A DNA stretch of 64,000 nucleotides from contig WNNJ02002146.1 of assembly GCA_012934845.2 (NCBI GenBank), positions 1-64,000 of the forward strand. Direction: 5' to 3'. The DNA comes from Pomphorhynchus laevis (taxonomy: Eukaryota; Acanthocephala; Palaeacanthocephala; Echinorhynchida; Pomphorhynchidae). Of the stretch, positions 9,745-21,064 are shown one piece after another; the first letter of the stretch is position 1, and the number at the start of each line of letters is the position of its first letter. Made by a program: the position numbers and the translations under genes. The notes under the pieces are model-generated. The model made no database searches. It was not told the DNA's origin and worked only from the letters and a program-made list of their open reading frames with translations.

Positions 9745-12235
9745 CTTTTATTTATTTATTTATTCCAATACATACCAAAGCCAAAAGGCTATTCAGGCAG
9801 AGTCCATAAAAAACAAAAGCAAATGGTCAGTCAACGTAGCTAATTAGGGTATTCCAGTGGTAGTGTTGAATGGCGGCATTGTTCATGTATCCATTTGTAG
9901 CATCGTGATTTAAACGTTCTCAAACTGGGGGCTGCAACGACTTCCTCAGGCAACGAATTCCACATGTTAATTCCTCTCCTTGAGAGTCTATACACTTTTG
10001 GTAATCTGCCAAATCTAAATTTATACAAGACTCTGATATGTCCCCGCAACTGATCTACCCGCCTAGTGATTACATCAGTGGGATAACCTACCACATCATT
10101 CGACATATGCCATATACATAGCATTTCCAAGGATATGAACCTCTCACGTATCGACAACATCCCAATACGACTTAGACGTACATAATAGTCAATACCACTT
10201 AAGCCAATACAGAGCCTCGATCCGCGCCTAAGAATAGACTCCAGGTCTAATAGTTCTTGCTTAGTGACAGGGAAACAAGCCTGAATGCAGTACTCCAAGT
10301 GTGGCCTGACGATGGAGATGAATAACCTCTTGAACATGTGACAGCTTAACCTGAGGAATGCATTTTTAATACAATATAACGCCCTAGTAGCTTTACCTAG
10401 AAAGAAGTCGGTGTTCAACTTTGTTTTCAAGGATCTATGGACAATAATCCCTAAATCCTTATGATGAGACTCTTCCTTTAAGACCATATCTCTAATAAAG
10501 TACCTTAGAGTTTCAATAGGGCGACCTAGTTGCATGAGGACACATTTATCAACATTCAACCGTAGTCCGGTAGAATCGCACCACTTGATCAGGGAGTTTA
10601 GATCATTTTGTAACGATACTCGATCAGCAGGACTTCTAATGATCGACCAAATCTTTAGATCGTCTGCAAACGCTAGATGAGAGCATGATAAGCGGAGTAG
10701 CAGATCATTAATGAAGATTATAAAGAGCAGTGGGCCAAGGACTGATCCCTGCGGTACGCCAGAATTAATATTTACCGAATAAGAAAACACGCCCCCCACA
10801 CAAACTCGGAAAGACCTATTCGATAGAAATTCCCTGACCCACTCACAAATATATGAATGAAGTCCAAAGTGATACAGAAAAGACACTATGCCGTTGTGTG
10901 GTACCCTATCAAAAGCTTTCGAAAAATCAAGGAATACTGTATGAACCTGAAACCCAGCCCCCAGAGCATCAGCCAATTTTTCACGCGCAGTTAGTAGGTT
11001 AGTAAGGCATGAACGTCCGATCCTGAAACCATGTTGAGATTCAACCAATATGTGATTACGATCCAAATGATCCCTGATTCTACTAGCAATGATTCTTTCT
11101 AAAAGTTTGCAGAATACGCTAGTTAAGCTAATGGGCCGAAAGTCCGCGCAAAAGCTAGCAGGATGCTTTTTGGGAATAGGCACCACAATTGCACACTTCC
11201 AACTCTCAGGAATCCAAGATGTGTCTAAGCTGTATCTGAAGAACATAGTTAAATCATTGCTCAGTTCGTTCGCTAGGGATTTGACGAGGAAGGGGGCGAT
11301 ATTGTCTGGTCCCGGAGATGTAAACGAATCGAGCTTCATAACCTCGTTCAACACCTCATCCACTCTGAGTGGACGAACACAACACCGATGAGCAACCGGA
11401 ACATACTTCCAACTAAAGTCATGCAGTTTGTTAGAGGTCAAAGCCTGTACCAAGAAGCCATCAGCTAAATGTTGGGCGATTAGAGACGGATCGGTCAAAG
11501 TTTCAGTTGGCGTTTGGATTGAGCTAATTGTGGCGACAAGTGTTCTGTTGTTTCTTACATAAACCCAAAACCTCCTAGGATTCAAAGATGCATCCCTGGC
11601 GATACTATCTTCGTACGAATAGCGTTTCTGAAATTTTAGCCGATTGCATAAGTTCCGAGAGTCGATGTAGGCACGTTTTGAAGCAGAAGAACGCCTAAAT
11701 TCGCGCCACAATTTGTTTCGGGATCTTATAGCATCAAGAAGCTCTCTGTCGAACCAAGGAGGATGTCCATGCTTGAACTTGCAGGCACGTAGCGGAGCAA
11801 AGATATCATAAATTCGCATCAATTCATCATGGAGCAGATCAAAGACTACAGGAACCTCCAAACCGAAGTGGATACGAAGACTATCACAGATACCTTTTGG
11901 GAAGCTTGCAGCTAGTTGACTAGCATCAACACCTACCCAACAACGTTTTTTAAAATTAGAGTTATGTGAGGCTCTGTTGAACAGCGACAGCCGCATAGAG
12001 AGTACACAGTGATCACTATTGCCAATTGGTGCGTCATAACGAACACCTGAAACGTCACCCAAACACTTAGTAAAGACCAAATCGAGTATAGAAGGCGTCC
12101 CTATCACACAAGTAGGTTCTTTAATATGTTGAACTAGTAGCATCTCGAGTAACAGAAAGTCACTCAGTACTTTCCCAATTCCGTGAATTGGTCGTGAATG
12201 ACTATTTTTCCAGTCTATCATTTCGATCGACTTTT
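9745..12235 (-). mobile_element. CR1-group LINE, 5' truncated
   Basis: The element ends at about 9745 with an (AATA)n-type tail, seen on the minus strand as GGAATAAATAAATAAATAAA. It starts near 12235 inside the endonuclease. ORF1 and the front of the endonuclease are absent, which is normal 5' truncation. Its single long ORF is intact, so it is among the youngest copies in the window. Confidence 0.85.
9840..12221 (-). CDS. CR1-type endonuclease (C-terminal part) and reverse transcriptase, 793 aa
   Basis: This is one uninterrupted frame. Residues 1-75 hold the end of the APE endonuclease, including ILDLVFT and the catalytic GNSDH. The RT follows: FLDFSKAFDRVPH (motif A), GVPQGSVLGPLLFIIFIND (motif B) and LAFADDLKIW (motif C). 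The thumb reads HKDLGIIVHRSLK and VRPHLEYCIQA, and the end reads GINMWNSLPEEVV, the C-terminus typical of CR1-like LINEs in invertebrates. It would make cDNA at a nicked target. The first Met is only the first in the truncated frame. Confidence 0.88.
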   Translation of the reverse strand: MIDWKNSHSRPIHGIGKVLSDFLLLEMLLVQHIKEPTCVIGTPSILDLVFTKCLGDVSGVRYDAPIGNSDHCVLSMRLSLFNRASHNSNFKKRCWVGVDASQLAASFPKGICDSLRIHFGLEVPVVFDLLHDELMRIYDIFAPLRACKFKHGHPPWFDRELLDAIRSRNKLWREFRRSSASKRAYIDSRNLCNRLKFQKRYSYEDSIARDASLNPRRFWVYVRNNRTLVATISSIQTPTETLTDPSLIAQHLADGFLVQALTSNKLHDFSWKYVPVAHRCCVRPLRVDEVLNEVMKLDSFTSPGPDNIAPFLVKSLANELSNDLTMFFRYSLDTSWIPESWKCAIVVPIPKKHPASFCADFRPISLTSVFCKLLERIIASRIRDHLDRNHILVESQHGFRIGRSCLTNLLTAREKLADALGAGFQVHTVFLDFSKAFDRVPHNGIVSFLYHFGLHSYICEWVREFLSNRSFRVCVGGVFSYSVNINSGVPQGSVLGPLLFIIFINDLLLRLSCSHLAFADDLKIWSIIRSPADRVSLQNDLNSLIKWCDSTGLRLNVDKCVLMQLGRPIETLRYFIRDMVLKEESHHKDLGIIVHRSLKTKLNTDFFLGKATRALYCIKNAFLRLSCHMFKRLFISIVRPHLEYCIQACFPVTKQELLDLESILRRGSRLCIGLSGIDYYVRLSRIGMLSIRERFISLEMLCIWHMSNDVVGYPTDVITRRVDQLRGHIRVLYKFRFGRLPKVYRLSRRGINMWNSLPEEVVAAPSLRTFKSRCYKWIHEQCRHSTLPLEYPN

Positions 12236-12240
12236 CGTTA

Positions 12241-12900
12241 TATTATAGATATAATAATAAACCAAACAATATTTATTTAAATATAAAATACCTAACTAAA
12301 ACATTAAGTAAATAATGTTGCAATTATAACTTATACGATAAATATAAGCATTGAATGATAATGCTGTTTTCTTCACTGCTTCCTTATTATCAATTTTAGT
12401 TTTATCTACAATTTTGAAGTAAATGAGTTTATTTGGAACAATCATGTAGCCTTACATGATTAAGTATGGGTAATAATGCAGCATTACAACATTGTATGCT
12501 AACAATTTTGGTTCTAAATATAAAAATTAAAATGCCTTGATCTAAAAAATTAACCCAGTATTTTTATAAACCGATGAATAATATATCATTTATTAGAATT
12601 AAGATTAAACTGAATAAGAACTGCTACGTTTTTAGGTTACCCTTATTCTTCTCCCCAACATCGTAGCAAAGCCAAATGAATGCCTATGCTGTATCTTATC
12701 CGAGTTTATGTGACTAACTGGAATTATTCCTTATTCTAGGGAAATAATCATATTATTTACTATCCACATCTAAACAATTTCCACTGAAGACTTAAAGTTT
12801 AATTTCAGTGGTTTAATTATAAAATTATAAATTATACTTTTATATTATTATGATAATTATTGCATTTACATAATTTTGTGCTTATAGCTACCTTGTTTAA
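12241..12900. other. No gene recognised
   Basis: AT-rich sequence with no long frame, splice-flanked exon or repeat match that I can support. Confidence 0.5.
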
Positions 12901-12901
12901 A

Positions 12902-13187
12902 GGTATCAATTAAATTATTTTTCAAGAAAACCAATTTTACTATTTATACTGAAAGACCCGTCTTGACAGCCACATACTTCGACTAAACGTCAAAAAGACA
13001 AAATATATGGAGAGCGGACCCCACACAGATGGCACGGTCAACATCGACGGCGAAACCCTGAAGATGGTTGAGGAGTTTTATTACATGGGCTCTGTCATCC
13101 GCAGCGACAGTAGCACGAGTGCTGACACCAGATTAAGGGTATCAATTAAATTATTTCTAAGAAAACCAATTTTACTATTTATACTTT
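12902..13187 (+). mobile_element. RTE reverse-transcriptase scrap between 49-bp direct repeats
   Basis: Bases 12951-13137 encode, on the plus strand, RLNVKKTKYMES, then VNIDGETLKMVEEFYYMGSV and IRSDSSTSADTRL. This is the stretch after the RT catalytic motif in RTE-like LINEs. The scrap is flanked by near-identical copies of about 49 bp (12902-12950 and 13138-13187, beginning GGTATCAATTAAATTATTT). GC content is clearly higher than the flanks. No LINE ends are present. Confidence 0.7.
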
Positions 13188-13189
13188 AA

Positions 13190-14697
13190 TTATACATATT
13201 GTATGCTATTGTAATGCTCACGTACTGAATAATGTATAGAGTCGCGATTACTACCCATATTTTAATAAAATATCTTTAAACTTAATTTCTGTAAACTTGT
13301 GGACCTCCTTGTCTACAGTGTCAATGAAAAATGAACAAGAAAAATATATTTTTCACATAGTTATATTAAATTGGCATACTAAGATTTCTGTATATTTCTT
13401 TACAAGTATTTCGAAAAAAGCTTTATAAATGCGATACGCGTAAAGATCAGTACAAATCATTATCGTTAGAACTTGACCCTTCATCATTCGAACAAAATCA
13501 ATACGGTTGATTTGCTGAGCTTAATCTTATGTTAAAGAAAGACAACAAACATCTTGGAATGTTTGAAAATATTCTGTCACTATATATTCGAATTAACGTC
13601 GTTCAGATAATGCATGCGAATCCAAATTTACGTTTTAAGTACATTAACATAGCATTTCCAAAAGAAAAATTTTGATTTGTCTCTGTAAATAATCAATTAT
13701 AACTAAACTGTTCACTCGGTATTGCCAATGTAGCCAGTGAGATCCAATGACAAAATTGACATTTAACAGAGCATAGAGGATATGTATACAATCTTTCTGA
13801 CCCTGTCATTGATCTCATCGACGATATCAATGGTGTAAAATTTGTGGTAAATTTTTATCGATACTGCTCATTTTGATAAATCGCTATATATACAGCTATT
13901 AGGTTAAGCCCAATTTTGCAAAATGACAAAAATCTTCTTTTTCAATATAATTTAAATATACACTATCTCTCCATAGTATCCAATAAAGACTTATCGGTGA
14001 CTTGATTATACGTACAGAGTGTTAAACATATCTATACTTGAATTATAGTTCTTCAAACAACGCAGGTATGCGAAATTAACGATATGTGAAAATTACAGGC
14101 GAATATAAAATGGCGTGAATAATTGAAATCCACTCGAAATAAATTGTCGTCTGTTGATATTCCAGCATCCAAATGTATGCAGCGTCATGGATAAATGAAT
14201 TTGGTTTCAACAAGTAAAAGAATAACGGGAGAAGATAAAAACCTTGGAAAACTTACTTTGATTGAACTTGTCATGATTAAACTGTAAAACGGCAAAGACA
14301 GGAAAAGACATGAGTCAAATGTTTTTCTAGCAGGATTAATCCGGAATAAACTGATAAAATTGCCTGTTTTTATTCACCTAATTAACTATTATTCCAAACT
14401 AACAAAATGAACGGATTTTAGGAAAATCATCAACTGTGTTATTTTTGATGACTAAAAATATCAAATGCTGATACAAATGCTGAATATATGCATATTCCCT
14501 TAATATGTAGGAATAAATGGGACTCTTTCTAATATCATCGTTACATTTGATTAAAATTCTTTATAATAATTACAAAATGTTAGTCATAATGGTGGTAACA
14601 GTTTATACCTTATTTTAGGAATATATTTACTTAAATATGATACTATTATTTCTTTACTTTTAGAATTATTTAAAAGTATTCCTATATTTATATTATA
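13190..14697. other. No gene recognised
   Basis: AT-rich, with no ORF above chance size and no repeat match that I could establish by reading. Confidence 0.45.
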
Positions 14698-16137
14698 CAG
14701 CTTTTTTCAGTTTAATTGATCCTTTTTTTCAGCTTTATTGATCCTTTTTCAGCTTTATTGACTCTTCCTTTCAGTTTTATTGACTCCATTGAAAATTTTT
14801 TAATATTTAAAAAAATATCCTTAAAATATGCATTCCCTTTTCAACGATTCAACAGAAAAATCCGGTGTTTATGATGAAGAGACTGTTATCATGCCAAATG
14901 GGGAACAGGAAGACAAGACAGACGACTAGTAGAAGCTTAATTGAATGTTTTTTGGGTTATTAAGCAATTATGTTCCCTTGACAAATATGATGCCTATACT
15001 TAATGTTTCCAAATCAGCATTGTTAAGACTACAAGCGCTATACCAACGGGGAGTTTTTGGATTTAAACACATTCAAATCAGCACCGTAGAAACGAAATGC
15101 TAAAACTAAATATTTCAATTTCGAAAACAAAAACATTATTGCTTGCAAAACAGGTTTAAATCCCTGCATAAACCTTAAATCCATATGTGAAAAACTTAAT
15201 GAGCATAGCTCTGGAGGTGCTTATTCCCCATCAACAGCATCAAGAATAACTAAAAAGATGGATTATACCAGGAAGACCTTAACATTGGTTCCCATAAATA
15301 GGAATAGTAATGCAAACAAGGAGGTGAGGTTACAATATGGTTCGTAGATGTTGAATATAAACGATGAACAGTTCATATTCTTAGATGTGACTGGTTTTAA
15401 TTTACACTCATACAAGAGAATGGGATATTCACTGAAGAATACTAAATGTTAAATAAATGTACCAAATTCAAAAGGTACAAACATATCAATATTATTCGCT
15501 ATCACTAAAAAGGCGTTATTGGATATCAAATAAAAAGTGGCAGTTTTAAATCATTGGATCTGTTCGAGTTTATAGAAGAAAAATTGCATTCATTACCCTC
15601 TAGAAATCGAAAATACATTGTAATGGATAATGCTTCGATCTATAAGACGACAGCCGAAGTAAGATAAGCAGTCTTAAGGAAAAACTACATACTTAAGTTT
15701 CTACCGCCTTATTCGCCTTAATTCAACCCAAGTGAAGAATTATTTTCGTGTTTGAAGTCAACGGGTTGGACAAAGCAAAGACTTAGCAAATAGAAAGATA
15801 CTTACCACTACAATTGATAAAGCTCTCAGAAATGGAGATTTTTGAATGGTGGATTACTTTGATCGTATATGCGCATATGAATTGGCAAAATGAATGGCAC
15901 GTCTTGATTCTATTTAAAAATTAAATCTTTAAAAAATATTTCTTTTATTTATGGATTTATTTTTTTATACATTTTAAATGGGTTCAATAAAACTGAAATG
16001 AATGGTCAATAAGACTGAAAGGAAGGATTAATAAAACTGAAAGAAGGGGTCAATAAAACTGAAATAAAGGGTCAATAAAACTGAAATAAAGGGTCAATGA
16101 AACTGAAAGTAAGGGTGAATAAAACTGAAAAGGGCTA
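14698..16137 (+). mobile_element. IS630/Tc1/mariner-type DNA transposon, decayed
   Basis: The element lies between TA dinucleotides. Its ends are inverted: CAGCTTTTTTCAGTTTAATT on the left and, reversed from the right, TAGCCCTTTTCAGTTTTATT. Inside each end a roughly 16-20 bp motif (TTTCAGTTTTATTGAYCC) is repeated: about four times on the left (14703-14790) and about seven times, inverted, on the right (15970-16130). The interior encodes a broken DDE transposase. Length, TA flanks and transposase agree with the superfamily; the repeated subterminal motif is not usual. Confidence 0.75.
15130..15870 (+). pseudogene. DDE transposase remnant (IS630/Tc1-like)
   Basis: Readable parts over several frames are SGGAYSPSTASRITKKMDY (DNA-binding side), then QFIFLDVTGFNLHSYKRMGY with the first catalytic Asp, VPNSKGTNISILFAIT, VMDNASIYKTTAEV with the second Asp, and FLPPYSP followed by FNPSEELFSCLKS with the Glu. 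About 35 residues separate the last two acidic residues, giving a DD35E-like spacing. Several in-frame stops (for example after TAEVR and after PPYSP) and frame shifts kill it. Confidence 0.7.
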
Positions 16138-16189
16138 TATATTTATTAATTAATGTTATGGTCAGTGTATATTTTTTATTGCTATTATT

Positions 16190-16760
16190 AGCATTTATGT
16201 CCGATACAATAAATGTGGCGGATACAACTTTATAAGACACAACATGGTAGTGGACGGATCTTTAAAGGGTGCAAGTAAATTGGTGACAAAGGAACCCGTA
16301 TTAAAACCTGTACCAGAAGGCTTTCAATTCGAGGTAGCTACAACTACACGAGATAGAGAAGCAAGGGCAGACATCAGTTGTAATGGTATATACAAAAATA
16401 TTTTGGAGCTGTCTTATTTAGACATATGCGCGTTCAACAATTAGGCTCCATCATATTCATTGGAAAGAATAAACGATCCTTTTAAATACCATGATAATCG
16501 CAAAAATGCTAAGTATTTAGAGCGTATCAAGAAAATGGACGAGGGATCGTTTCATCCGATGATATTTTCAGTAGTTAAAGGTATTGGGGAAGAAGCGAAT
16601 ATGATTTTTAAACAAATGGCTAAGAAAAAGTCAGATAACTTGGTCAAGAAATATCCCGACATAATCAGAAAGCTGAGAGCAAATGTGTCTATTTGTATTG
16701 CTAAATCGGTGTCTTTGACGATGCGAAGAAGGCGAATTTCGAATTTCACAGAAAATTGAC
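16190..16760 (+). pseudogene. Repeat-associated conserved ORF, fragmentary
   Basis: Blocks in order are KCGGYNFIRHNMVVDG, LKPVPEGF, REARADISCNGIYKN, SYLDICAFNN, YHDNRKNAKYLERIKKMDEG, SFHPMIFSVVKGIGEEA and SVSLTMRRRR. From memory this order matches a multicopy protein widespread in animal genomes (GGF..RHNEIRD, EARLDI..GFW, FDVRVF, HGTFTPLVFS..GG, CIRGSR). The spaced acidic and D-x-R-type residues could be a restriction-like nuclease fold, but that is inference. It is broken, and its parent element class is not established here. Confidence 0.5.
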
Positions 16761-16769
16761 TTTTTACTT

Positions 16770-17574
16770 AAAAACAATGTATTGATTGAATCCATTAGAT
16801 GGTAACCAATGTTGTAATAATTATTTAGATTTAAAATACATTACAATTTCTTGTCCAATTATATTATTTTATATTACAATAACTGTCTATTATACAACTT
16901 AGCATATCATAGTCGTTAATTAATCGTTGATTTATATTAAACAAATGATATCTTTAGAAAAACTTCTTATTAATATTTCTAATTGTTTATATACATATAT
17001 TTTTAAAACGTCTGTTTTAAACCTGTACAAGTTTGGATTTAGTAGATAATCACACATGCTTACAACATGGTAAATGAGAGCAACGTAAATTACCATATTT
17101 CACAAGGTAACAACACTTGTGGTATACGACACCAGAGCGACAAATATTAGTTCGCATAAAAACAAAAGCGATAAACAAATGATGGAGCAATATAGATCAA
17201 GACGGCAATCAGCTTTAAAGACAGCGTAGAAGTAAAAGACAAAGTTCAGCGGAAACAGGAAGATATATTTAGATTGATTTATCTTATTTAATAAACATAA
17301 CTGATTATAATCATTGATTAATCTGATATTATGAAAGAGGATCAACAAACATAAATTCATTTTAATGTATAGATTAATTCATTATATATATAATTTATTA
17401 ACTTATATTAAAGTTTTGACCGTCGATTAAACTGAGTGTAGTGTAGATTATTCATGAACGATACGAGAATGCATGATTATAGTCGAATATGAACAAACTA
17501 TAAGACAAAATAGACAAAAAAATTATTGACAAGAAAAGAAAAATAATATTACAACAGATTTTTCCTATTAACAA
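16770..17574. other. No gene recognised
   Basis: AT-rich filler; the 86-codon frame at 17100-17360 (minus) has the hydrophobic, F/L-rich look of translated AT-rich DNA. Confidence 0.45.
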
Positions 17575-17752
17575 CTTGTCCGGGTGTCGGGTCGTGCAGA
17601 CAGTGCACAAACTAAACTACTCCAAGCATCGCGATCCTGGGTGACAGACCAGTTCTCATTCAGATAACTAAAGGTGGTATTCTGCCAGTTTCGAGATTTG
17701 ATCTCTTCACCAGTATCAAGGTCTACCTGAGGTCTCTTTCCATCATATATTA
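17575..17752 (-). pseudogene. RTE-like LINE 3' end fragment
   Basis: The minus strand reads DGKRPQVDLDTGEE, then ENWSVTQDRDAWSSLVCAL and SARPDTRTSC before a stop. The QDRDAW..LV.AL ending is the usual C-terminus of RTE-type endonuclease/RT proteins. It is higher in GC than the flanks. Only the last 60 or so codons remain. Confidence 0.6.
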
Positions 17753-18139
17753 AATCATATACATTATAGACGAGTAATTTGTTGCATTTGACTATAAGAC
17801 AAATAGAAACACTTTTAATTTATTAAATTCAAAACCTTGGGGATACTGCCCTATTTCAGTGATCAAATTACAACAACAAGAATTCGAAAACACATTTGCA
17901 GAATTATATACGCGCTTGTTACATCACCAAACATGGTAGAATTGTGGCTTTTGTTTCGTTATCACGTAATTGATAGATGTGTTCAGTGTTTAGATGTGTC
18001 GGGCTAAGGCTGTCCTATCCAATATAGTTTTTTATATTTTATTTTTGCTATATTTTTAATATTAGACTCAAGTATAATCGTTTTCATTTTGTGATTGGCG
18101 TTTGCTGCCTAATCATTATTTTATATTTTGTGTTTAACG

Positions 18140-19610
18140 TCCAAACGTCTCGTGATCGCGTGCGTGCCTATCTTACTCCTGTTTGACCAACGTACATGTG
18201 GGAGCAGTTGATGTATTTGCAAAGATATACAACCGCAGTACTTTTGCACCAATTCTTTCCGCGGACTTTGTAGTTAGCTCATGTCACTGAGGTTTCAAAA
18301 TTGTTGGTCTCCTCCATTTCTGTATTACGTTTGCGTCGCTTATCTTTGCATGCCTTACTGCAACATGATTCTTCAATTTTATCAGTACTTTGTAAGTATA
18401 TTGCTGATAGTGAAGTGGCTGCGGAAGGCTACTTTAGATGTTCAAACATATTGTCGACAGTCTGGTCGACGGCTAATGTGGCAAGTTTGATGTCACGACA
18501 TCTATGTTCAAGCGCTGGATGATATTGGAAAACAATATAGAGTGACATCTCATTTTGATTGTTTGTCGTTTTCGATAAAAACAGGTTGCGTTTTACTTTT
18601 TACCGCTTTATATTTTTAATGTGACTTTCCGGTACCCACGATTTGACAGTTCGCCAATTAATTTGAGGCCGTTTTTTCAAAATTCCTCTGTAATTGAGCA
18701 AATTTTCTTGATACAGATAAATTCATTTTTAGTAATCGTTCGAATTGTGCAGAATTCCAGTAGAATTCTAGTAGAATTGTGCGTATTCAATAAAGTTTGG
18801 TATGTAACTTTGTGTTCCATGTGGTGCCCTCTTTATATAGTTCTGTGTAGAGGAACACGGTTAGGTTTTGCATAGTGTGAGTAAATCGCAATTTATTTGT
18901 ATCGTTTAGATGTTGAATGAACCTTAGTAGTTTATTATGTCCATGGGTTCACACGGCAAAATTATCTCCACCTAATTAGTGGTCGTCCCTCTGTTTTGGC
19001 AATAAGCTATTATTCAATCATAGCGACATATAGATTCTCAAACGCTAAATATAACCATTTAGGTATCGTTTCTGTATCTTTCAGTAGATCAATATTTATA
19101 TAAAAGGACGATATATCAAGGATTAATAAGATTGCATCTGCAAGGATATTGTGCTTGATAGCGTCAAATTTTCAAAGTCATTCGTACTTTCCAGGTATGA
19201 AGGTATTTGCCTAAATATTATGTGTAATTGGACATGAAGACATTTTGCATGTTTCTTATTTTCATCTTCGTCAGTTACTGCCAGTTTTTTTTAAAGCGAA
19301 ACGTGTTTTAATAATTAAAGGGCATTTGTTCTATTTCATTTTGGCGATTCAAAAGCGGTTTCTACATATGCAAAAATGATATCAAATGGATGATCCCGCT
19401 AATGGTTGTTTAACAACCAACCGTTATATATACTCTGTTATGTATGATGAGTTGCCGTCCGGGATCTTTGCCTGTAGATTCGATCATATATTTATTTTTA
19501 TAGAAAAATATAAATAAAACCGACCTTACGGTTTTCTTCAGGGTATTGTATTCAGAATAAACACAATTATAGCATTTTCTAAAAAACGTTTTCGACAAAC
19601 TGAAGGTGAA
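18140..19610 (-). pseudogene. Second Penelope-like element, strongly decayed
   Basis: On the minus strand, RT signs appear near 19210-19080: IPSYLESTNDFEN, then ILADAILLILDISSFYINID. These line up with IPSYLKGTLDFLNK and ILATIDVKSLYTSIPHE of the element at 7817-9565. Downstream near 18240-18181, VVYLCKYINCSHMYVGQT is a clear GIY-YIG core. The order RT then GIY-YIG and the roughly 1.4-kb span fit one PLE copy. It is broken in several places and diverged from the first PLE, so it is a different, older family. Confidence 0.6.
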
Positions 19611-19910
19611 ACAGCCGAAAGCTATTCGAATATTCTTATTTTCTCGGTTTTATCAATTAGTTTATATACCTCTTCATATTTGTCAACATCGGGAAATAAA
19701 ATTCTTTTACCTGCGCGTCATTCACGTTGTCGTGCTCTTTCGATAGCTGTGGGGGAGGAAAATAAAAACGAAAAAAACGATAGAAAAAAGGATAAAAATA
19801 AACATCAAATTATTTTTAGCGAATTAATCAAAAATAGATGTAATTTTACTTGAATTGTATCGCTAATATTTTCGTAGTTTGATTATTTGAGGAAATAATG
19901 ATGCGGTATT

Positions 19911-20110
19911 TTTAACTCCATCATGGCTGGTCCCAAGCCCGTGCTGAGAAAGAAAGAGAGTTGACGATATACTTCGTGACGAGTCAGTAGTAAAAAATCC
20001 CGTCGCATAAACATTATAAAACGCTGTCTCAATAAACTTCGCGAAAGGAGACTACAAGAATACGGCCACGTCTAGACAGACGCCGAAACGAAGCAGAAAA
20101 ACGGTAAAGA
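19911..20110 (+). mobile_element. RTE LINE 5'-end fragment
   Basis: The sequence TCCCAAGCCCGTGCTGAGAA, followed by GAGAGTTGACGATA and ACTTCGTGACGAGTCAG, matches the 5' end of the RTE copy at 44780-47935 read on the minus strand (from about 47935). A 5' end without the rest of a LINE is unusual, since LINEs normally lose that end. Confidence 0.6.
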
Positions 20111-20481
20111 AAAAGAAAATTTGTGCTTACCTTGAACTTTAAATACGAGGACCTTCACATTTTCAGGAAATTTGATCATTCTCATTAAATATGTATAGAT
20201 AACTTAATTCCGATTAATATATTATGTTTTGAAAACAATAATTTTAGTTTAATTTTAATTTTTATTATTAAAACTGATAGCTAAATAATTAATACATATT
20301 GGCGCACTTTTAGAGTCCAGTTGGATAGTGTAACTTATCTTATCTTACATCATATTGTAAGTAATGTATTTTAAATCGATATTATGCCACAGCATTGTAA
20401 CTAATGTTTTATAAATATTATTATATCATATTAAATGTTATATTAAATATAAAAGTAAAAATTTTTATCATTAAAACTAAT

Positions 20482-20549
20482 CTTTTTTATTGAGAACCAT
20501 CCCCGAGAATACAATGTTGTATTCTCGGGGATAGTTCGCAATAAAAAAG
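20482..20549. repeat. Perfectly spaced 33-bp inverted repeat
   Basis: Left arm 20482-20514 and right arm 20517-20549 are complementary apart from two positions, with a 2-base centre. The arm contains ATCCCCGAGAATACAA and ends in an A/T run. It lies just upstream of a CR1 tail. It may be the hairpin of a small element; no function is evident. Confidence 0.8.
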
Positions 20550-20639
20550 TTACTTTTGACCCGAAAGCAATTCTCAACGATATAAAACTAATCTATTATT
20601 TTCCCAATAGCCATAAATTAAAAACTGATTTTACGTCAA

Positions 20640-21059
20640 GTGATAAAATTTATATTTTCGTTAAATATGAGGATTATGGTAACATACTTGAGGGCATTCT
20701 TCGTAAAGCTAGCCGTATGATTTCTTCTATTCGAGATATTCCCTACCCTCAGAGACTAGAAGTTTGTAGGCATATGCGATGTTGATACGTGCTTAATTAA
20801 AGCGGATTTGATGTTGGTGTGGAGGACACTGCACTCTTCTAAGCACGTTTTAACCCCTCTATTTACACTTTCTACTAATGAAAATCTACGAGGACACAAG
20901 CTTAAACTGGTACACCAACTGGGACCGAAGCGGAACCGAGGTGGCATAAGACATCGAATTGTCAATCATTGGAATAAATTACAATCTACTGTTGTTGAGG
21001 CCACACATGTATCAGAATTGAAGAATTATCTTCGTGCTGAATTCCGCCTTGAATCCTGA
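20640..21059 (+). pseudogene. CR1-type LINE C-terminal fragment
   Basis: Frames read ILRKASRMISSIRDIPYPQR and then, after a shift, TLSTNENLRGHKLKLV and HRIVNHWNKLQSTVVEATHV, ending at a stop at 21059. This is the RT C-terminus seen at 9840-12221 and 55336-56325 (RGH...WN.LP..VV). The 5' part is missing. Confidence 0.65.
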
Positions 21060-21064
21060 CTTGT

